Positions 25,601 through 32,735 of a stretch of 64,000 nucleotides of DNA are shown piece after piece. This DNA is from Mya arenaria. Taxonomy: Eukaryota > Mollusca > Bivalvia > Myida > Myidae. Position 1 is the first letter of the stretch. Each line of letters begins with the position of its first letter. The notes under the pieces are model-generated. The model did no database searches. It saw only the letters and a list, made by a program, of their open reading frames with translations, and had not been told where the DNA came from. The stretch spans positions 35,022,598-35,086,597 of the forward strand of contig NC_069138.1 in NCBI RefSeq assembly GCF_026914265.1, in the 5' to 3' direction. The position numbers and the translations under genes are program-made.

Positions 25601-28600
25601 CGCGAATAAAAGATGGTTTGAAATATTCAGTTGTGAAGACCTTGGTTACACATTACCACATTTATACTACTTAAAACAATATTAAACATTTAAAACAAAA
25701 TGACAGCACATGTATGCATTCGGAACATAGGACAGTTGGTTACCGGGCCCTTCTCGGTACGGTAGCGGTTTGAGTGACAAAGCGGCGTTCAAATTTGATG
25801 AGATAGACATTTTCAAATAATATTTGGGTCGTGTTAACCAGCAATAACACTACATCACCTAAATGAATTGCTCATTTTCTGACATCGATGTCTGTAACAT
25901 ACTCATGCCCAATGTCATTTTTTTAAAACGCTAATTGTACTCCATTGTAACCTCAAGCCGATGCCTGAGTGCATTCGCAGTATGATGTAAAAAACTATGA
26001 GATGACGGAGTTTGAAATAAGGATTGATCAATAGGTATACCAAAAATACCAAATTGGGACCGTAATTTTTACTTTGAATTAATTTTTCAGATTAGTGAGT
26101 TTGGATTAAAGATTAAAATTGAAATTAAACTTAGAAGGACTAAATTCGGGACCGAAAAATAATTTTGAAATAGCGATAATTTCGGAACAACAGTGTTCCG
26201 AATAGTGGTGTTCAATTGTATATATATTCACCACAAAACAGGCCTACAGTAAGAAATCTTACCAGTTATATTAAGTTTTGCTGAGTCAGATAATTCTCCG
26301 AAAACATTTCCAGCGGTGCACGTGTAGAACGCCTCATCTTCATATGTAGCTTTATAGACTTGCAGTGTTCCATTTGGGTATACAGCATATTTCGAGGAGT
26401 TCTGAATGTTAGAATGATTAATTCAAAATATGGCAGAAATGTTTGATTCTTAAGACATTAATGTCATTTCATTTGGCAAAGGGGATAACTCAGCAAGTAA
26501 TGGCACTTGCTACACAGATACAGCATATCTCATTGGCATTATGTGTACCAAGTTTCAAGAGAATAACAGAGTATGGTATAGTAGTATAATAGAGTGGAAA
26601 GCAGAAGAAGGCCACCTTTCCTGTATTTTAAACAGTTTACAATACAAGAACTAAACCGATTGATCTAAATTGTGTCATTAAGTATGAAAAAAATATTTCT
26701 TGAAAAATATCAATTTAATTATCAAAGATAATTATTGTAATTAGAAAAAAATCGCTTTTCTGAGCCTCAAACTGAGACTCAAGACAATTGTGAATATTGA
26801 TCCTGTATTCACTGAAACTATTTCAGGCCTTTAAAGTGTTCCTATGACACTGTAAACTATTATGACAATTCATTGACATTTCTCTTGTAGAAACAAACAA
26901 GCTAACAACAGCCCTCACATTCAGTCGCATGCTTGTGACATCACCAAGGTCGCTGAGGTCGTGCCGGTACCATGTGATATCTGGGTCGGGGTTGCCATGG
27001 TAACTGCAGGTGAAGGTTGCCGTGTATCCAAGGGGAACACTCACAGCCTTCAGGGACGCTAGAAACACAGGCTGGCCTGGGACGAAATATTTTTAATAGA
27101 GAAATTTTACAAAAAGTCTGCATAATAGTAAGTTGATGTTAAAAATATTTTTCCTTAAATTATTATTTAAGTTTGAAGAAAACAAACTCACATTCAATGA
27201 CTGCTGAAAGTTCTCTCTGTTCAGTTAATATAAAATGTGGCCATTTATATAAAAATTTCATTATATAATTATATACTTTTTATTTTCATAGTTAAGCCAT
27301 TTTCAATTTTTACCATGTCCTAAATTTGAACCGATATGTAACTGAATAAACCAACACTTTAATTTTGTCAGTAATGTCCACACCATCAAGAAACTATATC
27401 CAATGACTACTGTCAGTTTTAGCAACTAAACAGGGTTAGGGTTAGAGCTAAACAGTGATACCGTAAATGACTGGGTATAAGACGATAGGGGGTATTAGAC
27501 GCAGGGAAAAAAATCTGTGAAAAGTCCGAGAAAAAAAACTTTTAATCTATGTTTTTGGTTAAAAGACGCATAGAAAAAATGTCAAAATTGTCCGGCATTT
27601 TCAGCCACCATGTTTGTTGACAGTGACAAAAAAATTTTAATCAGCTGTCACCAAATCCAACTCAACTTTACTATTCTAACTTTACAGTTCCACCTTCCCT
27701 AAACTTCATTCTGTCCCTGTGCAAATGATGTCACCTCATTACATACTGACTATTTCATGACAATCGACAAAAAGTGATTCTATAAATTGCCACCCAACTC
27801 CACGAAACTTCTTTTTTTATCTCCACAATTTTTTAACATTGGCTCTCCTTTGAGTGTCCCTTCCTTACAATAGCTGCCCACGAGATTCACAAGAAGTTAT
27901 TTCTTATTTCTTAAGTCAATTTAAAAAGAAATAGGCAGAAGTGTTTTTCTTCATGTAAAAGTAATAATTTTGATTAAAGCCTACGAAAATAAATCATTCT
28001 TAACATAATCAAGAAACTATAGATACTTCAGTAATGGGAATTACGTAAATTAGGAAATGACCTAAGTTAGGAAAGGTCTTATAATTTTTTATGTATACCT
28101 GCCAAAGCATTTGTACCAGCCAGCAGAATTGTGTATAACCAATGTCAAGAAATCAACATGAACTTACCACAAACAGTAAAAATACAATTTCTAGCCCATG
28201 GGTTGCCCAGCCTTTATTTTAAGTGTTCCATTTTTTTCTGCTGTATATGTTTAAGTGGCTTACATAGTTTCCGAATTCTGAATGCAAGGTGACAAGAGGT
28301 CGTATCACAATAACTCAAATGCCACTCAACTCAACTCAACTCAATTCACCTACCTTGCACTGTGAGTTTCCCCTCCAAGCTAAATCTGTGCACGTGATTC
28401 ACAGAGTTGGTAGCCATACATTTGTACCGGCCTGCCTGGTCGTACATGACCGGATCCATGACCAGGATGCTCTCCCCTGAAACGGACAATGTGGACACTT
28501 AGTAATTCATATCCCTGGTTGAACATGACCGGAGACAAGACAAGGTTGCTCTCCTCTGAAATAGGCAATAAGGACAATGTCACTCATATCCCTGGTCATA

Positions 28601-31600
28601 CATAGTTGGAGATAAGGCATGGATGCTCTCGCCTGAAATAGGCAATAAGGACAATGTCATTCATATCCCTGGTCATACATGACAAGGCATGGATGCTCTC
28701 CCCTGAAACGGACAATGTGGACTCTCAGTAATTTATATCCCCAGTCATACATGAATGGATACAAGACAATGATGCTCTCCCCTGAAATAGGCAATCAAGT
28801 TTAAGTAAGTCATTTGGATAAATGCAATAAGATCTTTTTTTGAGAAATTGGTGCCCTGTTTAACCATTCATTACATCTAAAAAAAAAAGCATTTCTGAGT
28901 TTTAGACTGAGACTCCAGATGTTATTGATTATATTACCCACAAATCTTCTTGATGTGGTTTAGTTGTATAGGTGTAAGTGTCAGCCTTTTACTAATTTAA
29001 GAGGTTGTTGGTTGAACCCACCAGGAACATGTTCTCTTGACCTACCAGAAAGGACACCAGAGCTGGTATATATATGGAAGCACCCAATAAATAATATGTT
29101 ACAGACATCGATGTCACCTAAATCATGATTTTATAAGCTAGGTGACCGAAAGGGCATTCTTGATATGAATTGACACTTGCAAGGGACAATGTTCAATTAT
29201 TATTGTGTATGTTGTATTTAAACTGCTTTCAATACTATAAATAGTATGTTATGACTTTCTTAGCTGTTATCTTTACTTTAGTGTTAAAATAATGTATATA
29301 TTTTCATATTCAAGGGCCTGGCTATTTAGGCCAAGCTGGTGCACTGCATTTCCATTATTTATAAGGGATTTAAGTTTGTGGAATTTTATATTTAATTCTG
29401 ATGATATATACAATTAAAATTCAATCAATAACAATATTCTTTAAATTGTTAAAATGACAGAAGATATAAATACATTAAATTTTGAGATATTATTCTGCAT
29501 TCCTGTTTCATTAAGGTAGATAAAATAAACATCAATTTCATCATAAAACCATGAAAAAATCACATGAACCACCCATAAATAATGGTTAATTGAAGAGGCG
29601 CTCTCAACAAGGTGATAAAAACAGGTGATATAACAAGTTATTCAACAAGATACTTCTTATTACACATATCAGCCCTATCTGAGGGGTTATCTATCTTGTT
29701 AACCCCCCACCCCAGGTAACAGATGAAAATATCCCCCTACTCGACCCAGCCTTCATGCATCTCCTCACTTTTATCACTGTTTCATGACCGGTTATCGACA
29801 CCTGTGGTAAACTAATTCCTTTATGACATTCTAGGCCATGATTTCTACATATTTGTGGTCACAAGATGGTAGCCCCAATAGATCAAGTGTACAGAAAAAT
29901 GGTAGCCGCCCTGAAGTATTTCCTTTTTATCATAATTCTTCATGAAATGAGATAAAACCAGATAGCAGGAGGGGAGCATGGTGCCTGACATTAGCAATAT
30001 ATCAGGTGAACAGAACAAAAGAAATTCAAGTATTATGAGTAACTGTAAAAAGTGAGACTCAGGCCTTCTGGATTTCATCACTTCAGTTTCATGTTTGAAA
30101 TATAATAAACGTTTGTATGTATCATATCCTATGATACTTGATTTTTGATATCAGTTACCTTGCTAGGTTTCAGTAAACAAAATAACCCTGATATTCCTAT
30201 AAACATCTTTCACAAAAGACTATTAAACTAACAACTCTCATATTCCAATTTAATCAATTTCATTTTAAGTTCTCCTTCTATAGCTTTATGTTAATAAATG
30301 TGAAGAAAAGTATGTAGAAAAAGAAAGAATGTACAAAAAGCATCAGTCAAGAGTATAACTTTCAAAGCTCCCTTCTCAATTCCGTCATGATTATTTTGTT
30401 TTGTGCATAAACAAAATTTATCATATGTTTATTTTTCACGTATTATTACCAAAGTGAATTCTTTGATTTTGCTGAAACTTTGTGTATCTTAAAAATGCTT
30501 TATTGAAATAAAATGTTTAAACCAAAGAATAACTTAATTATACAAAAATAAAATATTGTGAGTACATTTTGACTGGTGTTCATTTTTGAGGCACAAAATA
30601 GTGCCGCAGAATGAACACCATCGCCTTTTGTCAATTTTCAGCCAGGAAGTGGCTTCACTAAATATTTATTAACCCAAGGGTTATGGGCCTGTACACATGC
30701 ATGTTTTCTCTCGCAATATGTGAACAAAGTTTCATTTAAATATCTTGAATGTTTTGACTTTTCTACCAAAACAGAAGAAAGACAATGATTAACTTCAGAC
30801 AGCTATAATTTTTTATCAAGCTTGATTTCATGCATAAATCAAGTAAAATGACACTAAATTAAGAAGCCATGGTAAAGTTGAAACCCATAAAGCCTTTGGT
30901 GAACATTCATCCTATTAATGTTCGAACACCAAAACAGATTCATCTTCATTGGCTATCAAAATAAGATGGTGGCATAAAATATGATTGCAAAAGATTACGA
31001 AAAAATGGACAGATTCCCCCTACCATTGTTGCCAATGTTGACTGTGTCTTGTGAAACTAGTTCACCATCGAGTGTCCAAGTAATATTTGCAGGTGGCAGA
31101 CTGGTGATTTCACATACAAGTTCCACGCGGTCGCCTAGCAACACAGTCCGTGACACCGGGTGGATGTTGAATGTGGGACTGATGGCTGGAAAATAGTGAA
31201 ATTGAAATATATCTCTAAAAATATAATTTTTCAGAACAAGAATTAGTAATATTCTGTATAAACTATATGCGTTATATTAATTCCATGAACTTTGGAACAA
31301 TGTTACAACCTAAATAAAAGAATTAACAACAACAACAAGCATATTCAAACACTCATTTTTTTCCGAGAAGATGGAGATTTATTCCAGAAACATTTTAACC
31401 AGTCAGTATTAGGCTTTCAATTTCATAGCCTTTATGCATGTATGACTATATTTTGTGCATTAATGCTTCACTCTCACAGATGTGCCGTTTTGAGTACTTT
31501 TTTAATTTTTGTATTAGATTGAGCCAATTTTTGCTTAAATGTCTTAGATTACCAGTGATATAAGACAGCTGACAAATGATCAGATCTCAGTTTTTCATAT

Positions 31601-32735
31601 TTATTTACGTCAGAAATATGATTTTTTATGCTAAAGAACTCATTTTCTCAATTAAAGCATTACTATTAACGCTTTTAGCCACAAAACATCAATCTTTGAA
31701 CGTAAATATTAAAAACTGTGATCTGATATTTTGTCACCAGTCTTAAATCACTGGTTTTACGATATCTATACAAAGATTTGTTCATTCCAAGACAAAAAAT
31801 AAAAAAAGTCAAAATGGTCAATCTGTGATACTGCAGCTTTAAGCAATCTGTAAAAATCATTTAAAGTTTTAATAGTCCAAGATTTTCTTGACAAATGGCA
31901 CTAACACAAAGCCTATGACAACACCTCAATATTTCTTCCAGAAAAAAAAGTTCAATAACCAAACAAGGACCTACTGGCAATATCCAATGAAGCATTTCTA
32001 CTGCGGATGTATACCCCATTGTATCTTGCTGAACAGGTGTAGTTGCCAACATCATCATATGTTACACGGCGGAGGTACAGGGTCCCGTTACTATAAATAA
32101 CCTGGTTCTCATGAAACGGAAGAAGTCGAGCGTTGTGTTCCCAGCTGTCAAGAAAAATTGGACATTAGATTTATATTTTGGATATAAATATCTGAAAGAA
32201 AAAAGGGTTTCCATGGACTACCATTTGTCTCTCAGTCAATTATTATTTTATGTGTTTCAAGCATTCCATTTTCTATAGTATTTCAGTGTATAAATATATT
32301 TTAATACAGTTAGTTTTGGTTTAAACAGTATTTATTTAAATAAATTGTACATGAGACAAATACAACCATTACACCTGATCATGCAAATACAGCGAAAAAA
32401 TATTTAAACAAATTAGACATAGAAAAATGCATAATGGACATGCGTAGGTATTTCAGAATAGAAAAGAACGCTTAAGACTTGAGCAATTCCAATGCAGATA
32501 GTTATAATTTCAAGAAAGCTAAAAATAATAAACAAAAGTGAAAAATTACATACTTGTAAGTGATTTCCAAACCATTGTGTTCAGCTCTACAGTGCAGCCA
32601 GAAAGGCTTGTTAAACTCTACAACAGCGCCTGTGGGCTCCTCCAGGAACTGCAGCGCCATGAGCCCAGGTACCAGGGACAGGAGAACCAGGGTGGGGAGT
32701 GTGGTTACCATGGTGATGAACAAGGCTGGGCACAT
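7026..32735 (-). CDS. Ig-superfamily type I receptor: 10 Ig + 2 FN3 + TM + long tail (27 coding exons)
   Basis: Joined minus-strand exons give an unbroken 1622-codon frame in which every phase agrees. The order is signal peptide (about 1-27), Ig1 (30-117), Ig2 (118-212), Ig3 (213-311), Ig4 (312-397), Ig5 (398-493), Ig6 (494-584), Ig7 (585-675), Ig8 (676-770), Ig9 (771-857), Ig10 (858-938), FN3-1 (939-1045), FN3-2 (1046-1150), membrane helix (1166-1188) and cytoplasmic tail (1189-1622). All domain borders fall at phase-1 introns, the rule for extracellular modules. The tail has no kinase or other enzyme domain. By layout it is a cell-adhesion or guidance-type surface receptor. Turtle/IGSF9 (5 Ig + 2 FN3) and echinoid are the nearest known plans, but I cannot name an orthologue. 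An untranslated part of exon 1 runs to 32788, after a CAG acceptor, so a further 5' exon lies upstream. Confidence 0.9.
7947..8323 (-). CDS. Ig receptor exon 26: cytoplasmic tail
   Basis: Acceptor TTTCCAG|GCA, donor ATGG|GTAAGT, phase 0 to 2, residues about 1282-1406. It is Ser/Thr-rich with basic-directed sites such as RRKSLTP and TPQKSLES that suit kinases, and ends DLSNIYG. No domain is recognised. Confidence 0.9.
8634..8700 (-). CDS. Ig receptor exon 25: short tail exon
   Basis: A 67-nt exon between TTTTCAG and CAA|GTAAGC, residues about 1259-1281 (SLIQTDVQLISRSPLQ). It changes phase from 2 to 0, so skipping it would shift the frame. A diverged AATAGCATTA-type repeat starts right next to its acceptor. 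Confidence 0.85.
8704..8875. repeat. Diverged short tandem repeat beside exon 25
   Basis: About six loose copies of a roughly 26-bp unit based on AATAGCATTACTAGCCAACC lie in the intron, from immediately upstream of the exon 25 acceptor. Exon sequence itself is not part of the unit. Confidence 0.55.
9505..9630 (-). CDS. Ig receptor exon 24: juxtamembrane tail
   Basis: Acceptor ATTCCAG, donor GAGA|GTAAGT, phase 2 to 2, residues about 1217-1258. It encodes a basic and serine-rich stretch with KRISRISFYSFDENF. The 126-nt length is a multiple of three and the phases match, so it could be skipped without a frameshift. Confidence 0.9.
10571..10769 (-). CDS. Ig receptor exon 23: transmembrane segment
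   Basis: Acceptor CCTAG, donor CCAG|GTGAGG. It encodes a short Ser/Thr/Pro stalk, then 23 hydrophobic residues (about 1166-1188, IIAIIFGGLGGLI onwards). A basic stop-transfer sequence follows (RVRHQRKSKS), which sets a type I topology with the Ig domains outside. The GGLGG patch could favour helix packing. Confidence 0.95.
11285..12021. repeat. Exon-edge minisatellite: about 14 units of about 52 bp grown from the exon 22 donor
   Basis: On the minus strand each unit reads roughly TTTGACCTTGACATGACCTC then CGGGGTCATTGTTAGTAAGTATCCATTCAAC. That is the last 30 or so coding bases of exon 22 (FDLDMSSGVIV), its GTAAGT donor and about 15 intron bases. The GTAAGT is kept in the units nearest the exon (about 11855, 11905 and 11970) and decays to GTAAATA, GTGAGT and similar further away. 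Confidence 0.85.
12022..12132 (-). CDS. Ig receptor exon 22: end of FN3-2
   Basis: Acceptor CCTCTAG, donor GTTA|GTAAGT, phase 1 to 1. It encodes the last strands of the second fibronectin III domain (STYKLSVWSHNTALNLSSEH) and a linker ending FDLDMSSGVIV. Its 3' end is the seed of the adjoining minisatellite, so the exact donor used among the repeats is the least certain junction of the gene. Phase agreement with exon 23 supports this one. Confidence 0.85.
12471..12578 (-). CDS. Ig receptor exon 21: middle of FN3-2
   Basis: Acceptor GCTACAG, donor AATG|GTAATT, phase 1 to 1. It encodes DIQFPYTVIEVREGRRLLLA to YQVEIN, the central strands of the second fibronectin III domain. Confidence 0.9.
13026..13121 (-). 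CDS. Ig receptor exon 20: start of FN3-2
   Basis: Acceptor ATTCCAG, donor AAAG|GTTAGG, phase 1 to 1. It begins TPSPPTNVLGLEI and holds the core Trp in ILFMWDPPAKLNGP, typical of the first strands of a fibronectin III fold. Confidence 0.9.
13480..13800 (-). CDS. Ig receptor exon 19: FN3-1
   Basis: A single 321-nt exon, acceptor GTTTTAG, donor GGAA|GTAAGT, phase 1 to 1. It encodes a whole fibronectin III domain: core Trp in WVTVQWTLPGSEG, then VVQYSSNGGRSW, and the YTEYSFRVLTENVLG strand near the end. Confidence 0.95.
14319..14561 (-). CDS. Ig receptor exon 18: Ig10
   Basis: A single-exon Ig domain, acceptor AATTCCAG, donor TCAG|GTGAGG. Both disulphide cysteines are present (VILECSVAG and EEYTCVATNNQG), but the core Trp position reads Phe (AVTFTSG). 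That is a substitution seen in some Ig sets, and here it marks the domain nearest the FN3 pair. Confidence 0.93.
14993..15253 (-). CDS. Ig receptor exon 17: Ig9
   Basis: A single-exon Ig domain, acceptor TTTTTTTTAG, donor GAAG|GTACTT. It shows VTLTCQSSGDPVPTYEWL, then EDAGDWTCRACNLLGC, with two extra cysteines next to the F-strand Cys that could form a local disulphide. Confidence 0.93.
15562..15652 (-). CDS. Ig receptor exon 16: Ig8 second half
   Basis: Acceptor TTTTCCAG, donor CAGG|GTATGG, phase 0 to 1. It encodes SDEDWYTCVLRNSAGSVNQS and AFIHVQ, closely matching exon 8 (Ig4). Confidence 0.9.
15972..16165 (-). CDS. Ig receptor exon 15: Ig8 first half
   Basis: Acceptor TCTTACAG, donor TTCAG|GTATTG, phase 1 to 0. 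It encodes VFISPPQNMTVNQSASVTLT then C, and a core Trp in STDWFKG. Confidence 0.9.
16575..16712 (-). CDS. Ig receptor exon 14: Ig7 second half
   Basis: Acceptor TTTTTTCAG, donor TTCG|GTAAGG, phase 1 to 1. It encodes VDKTGLVILAIQPGQFGQYS, then CQASNLGGTASVSAWV, the second half of a standard Ig fold. Confidence 0.93.
17666..18461. mobile_element. 796-bp non-autonomous DNA transposon in the exon 13-14 intron
   Basis: Inverted ends match closely: ACCGTAAATGACGATGGTTA at the left, and at the right the reverse complement of ACCGTAAATGACTGGTTATA then AGAC. No transposase is visible. A second, 3'-truncated copy lies near 27464. Confidence 0.75.
18479..19589. mobile_element. 1.1-kb inverted-repeat element in the exon 13-14 intron
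   Basis: Perfect 14-bp terminal inverted repeats CATACATGCCATAT (18479-18492 and 19576-19589) are flanked by CAAGTA on both sides (18473-18478, 19590-19595), a 6-bp target duplication. Near each end are inverted blocks of TCCGGGGGATTT, making a multi-stem foldback. The right end abuts the 127-bp exon array. Confidence 0.7.
19690..20586. repeat. Exon-edge minisatellite: seven further 127-bp units behind exon 13
   Basis: The anchor GCACAAGCTG recurs at 19701 (one change), 19828, 19955, 20082, 20209, 20336 and 20463, plus the true exon at 20590, exactly 127 bp apart. On the minus strand each unit has a GTGAGT donor, 36 nt of intron ending TTTCCCAG, then a 91-nt exon-like block. That block aligns with the last 91 nt of exon 13 (VGESVALQC to DQWWTRDGRQLVL), but the cysteine codon TGT is TAG in every unit. 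In effect these are seven pseudo-exons with their own acceptor- and donor-like sites. Confidence 0.9.
20587..20721 (-). CDS. Ig receptor exon 13: Ig7 first half
   Basis: Acceptor TTTTCAG, donor CTGG|GTGAGT, phase 1 to 1. It encodes VPPSFSVVPSNATVEVGESV, then ALQCRADGEPVPDQWW, with the first Ig cysteine and the core Trp (a WW pair). It is the only copy in the array with an intact cysteine codon and a full first strand, which identifies it as the functional exon. Confidence 0.93.
21130..21680. other. Intron block of distinct composition, origin unknown
   Basis: Within the exon 12-13 intron, a stretch with clearly more G, C and CG than its flanks holds scattered copies of GTCGGATT / AATCGGAT. 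It starts GCGTTCACACAGTG and ends near GAATGTGTGACTTAGGC, a weak inverted pairing. It is probably a transposed fragment, but the family is not recognised. Confidence 0.4.
21854..21974 (-). CDS. Ig receptor exon 12: Ig6 second half
   Basis: Acceptor GCTATAG, donor ACAG|GTAATG, phase 0 to 1. It encodes HSLVVRDVAVSDSGVYRCTA then SNPHGQAQAVATVTV, with the D-S-G-V-Y-R-C motif of an Ig F strand. Confidence 0.93.
22194..22345 (-). CDS. Ig receptor exon 11: Ig6 first half
   Basis: Acceptor CATTACAG, donor ACAG|GTTTGC, phase 1 to 0. It encodes VVVNQSVYLHCNASGVPSPV, then IKWSIDGRG. Confidence 0.92.
22406..22621. mobile_element. 216-bp hAT-like MITE
   Basis: The ends CAGGGGCGTACCT and, at the right, the reverse complement of CAGGGGCATACCTAGGCATA share about 12 of 13 bases. 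CAGGGG ends are typical of hAT. No clean 8-bp duplication is seen, so the insertion is probably old. It lies in the intron between exons 10 and 11. Confidence 0.5.
23170..23331 (-). CDS. Ig receptor exon 10: Ig5 second half
   Basis: Acceptor TTATTTCAG, donor GAAG|GTATGA, phase 1 to 1. It encodes SLRVKVMTLADTGEYTCTAS then NHVGTALVSTLV. In the intron just past the donor, about 22888-23130, diverged repeats of this exon end are suggested by AAGGTCAC-type blocks, but they are too weak to call. Confidence 0.92.
23597..23722 (-). CDS. Ig receptor exon 9: Ig5 first half
   Basis: Acceptor TCTTTCAG, donor AGAG|GTAAGG, phase 1 to 1. It encodes ASQIVLKGEELTLDCVAEGN then PTPTITW. Confidence 0.93.
24124..24259 (-). 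CDS. Ig receptor exon 8: Ig4 second half
   Basis: Acceptor CTTTTCAG, donor CAAA|GTGAGT, phase 0 to 1. It encodes TDTDWYTCVCANGEGSVNQS then AFVDVQ. The usual D-x-G-x-Y-x-C reads D-x-D-W-Y-x-C, as in Ig8. Confidence 0.92.
24647..24768 (-). CDS. Ig receptor exon 7: Ig4 first half
   Basis: Acceptor GTTGATAG with a poor pyrimidine tract, donor GAAG|GTAGGA, phase 1 to 0. It encodes LFIQVPQNVTVTKGDGASLY then CDCGGKPDPLITW. The acceptor was chosen because it alone keeps the phase; CAG|GTGCCG further in does not. Confidence 0.88.
24965..25336. mobile_element. TTAA-type MITE family A, copy 1
   Basis: It begins TTAAAGTGACACTC and ends GAGAGTGCATCTTTAA (inverted ends with two mismatches), 372 bp. It is the best-preserved of four copies in the window. 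It lies in the intron between exons 6 and 7. Confidence 0.8.
25499..26218. mobile_element. 720-bp pogo/Tigger-like non-autonomous element
   Basis: The left end is CAGCTGAACACCGTTAAT. The right end is the reverse complement of CAATTGAACACCACTATTCG. Both ends abut TA, as expected for Tc1/mariner/pogo insertion. The interior has no transposase frame. It lies between exons 6 and 7. Confidence 0.6.
26263..26401 (-). CDS. Ig receptor exon 6: Ig3 second half
   Basis: Acceptor ACATTCAG, donor ACTG|GTAAGA, phase 0 to 1. It encodes PNGTLQVYKATYEDEAFYTC then TAGNVFGELSDSAKL. Confidence 0.92.
26919..27076 (-). CDS. Ig receptor exon 5: Ig3 first half
   Basis: Acceptor GTCCCAG, donor GAAT|GTGAGG, phase 1 to 0. 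It encodes VSVPLGYTATFTCSYHGNPD then PDITWYRHDLSD. Confidence 0.92.
27464..27645. mobile_element. Truncated copy of the 17666-18461 transposon
   Basis: It starts ACCGTAAATGACTGGGTATA and continues with matching blocks (AAAAAATGTCAAAAT, CCACCATGTTTGTTGACAGT). The matching right end is missing. Confidence 0.65.
28354..28476 (-). CDS. Ig receptor exon 4: Ig2 second half
   Basis: Acceptor CGTTTCAG|GGGAG, donor CAAG|GTAGGT, phase 1 to 1. It encodes GESILVMDPVMYDQAGRYKC then MATNSVNHVHRF. Its 5' end is the seed of the upstream repeat array. Of the five acceptor-like sites this one is attached to the only complete exon body. Confidence 0.9.
28477..28795. repeat. Exon-edge minisatellite: four further units of about 70-85 bp upstream of exon 4
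   Basis: Each unit repeats, on the minus strand, a CCTATTTCAG or CCGTTTCAG acceptor, then GGGAGAGCATC and about 35 nt homologous to the start of exon 4, then intron sequence ending ACATTGTCC. Unit acceptors are near 28555, 28630, 28700 and 28775. Frames inside decoys still read GES-I-V-x-x-P-x-M-Y-D before losing likeness. Confidence 0.8.
28956..29080 (+). mobile_element. tRNA-derived SINE fragment
   Basis: A-box-like TGGTTTAGTTG (28956-28966) and B-box-like GGTTGAACCC (29010-29019) at tRNA spacing are followed by GAACATGTTCTC. The same sequence follows the B box of the minus-strand copy near 44470. It lies in the intron between exons 3 and 4. The body is too altered for a working tRNA gene. 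Confidence 0.55.
31024..31185 (-). CDS. Ig receptor exon 3: Ig2 first half
   Basis: Acceptor TTTCCAG, donor AATG|GTAGGG, phase 1 to 1. It encodes PTFNIHPVSRTVLLGDRVEL then VCEITSLPPANITWTLDGE. Confidence 0.93.
31460..31842. mobile_element. TTAA-type MITE family B, diverged copy
   Basis: It begins TTAATGCTTCACTCTCACAG and ends with AATCTGTGATACTGCAGCTT then TAA. Internal blocks (ATCTGATATTTTGTCACCAG, AAACATCAATCTTTGAACG) match the copies at 34433 and 43178. It lies in the intron between exons 2 and 3. Confidence 0.75.
31975..32144 (-). CDS. Ig receptor exon 2: Ig1 second half
   Basis: Acceptor CTTGACAG, donor GCCA|GTAGGT, phase 2 to 1. It begins with the core Trp (WEHNARLLPF) and has VTYDDVGNYTCSARYNGVYI. 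The intradomain intron of Ig1 cuts just before the Trp, unlike the other domains. Confidence 0.93.
32554..32735 (-). CDS. Ig receptor exon 1 (first coding): signal peptide and Ig1 first half
   Basis: ATG at 32735, or a second in-frame ATG at 32711. Either gives a signal peptide: a hydrophobic core TLPTLVLLSLVPGLMA, then LQFLEEPTGAVVEFNK and the first Ig cysteine in WLHCRAE. Donor ACAA|GTATGT. The first ATG is used because it lengthens but does not break the signal. The exon extends as 5' UTR to 32788 after TTTTTTCAG. Confidence 0.9.
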
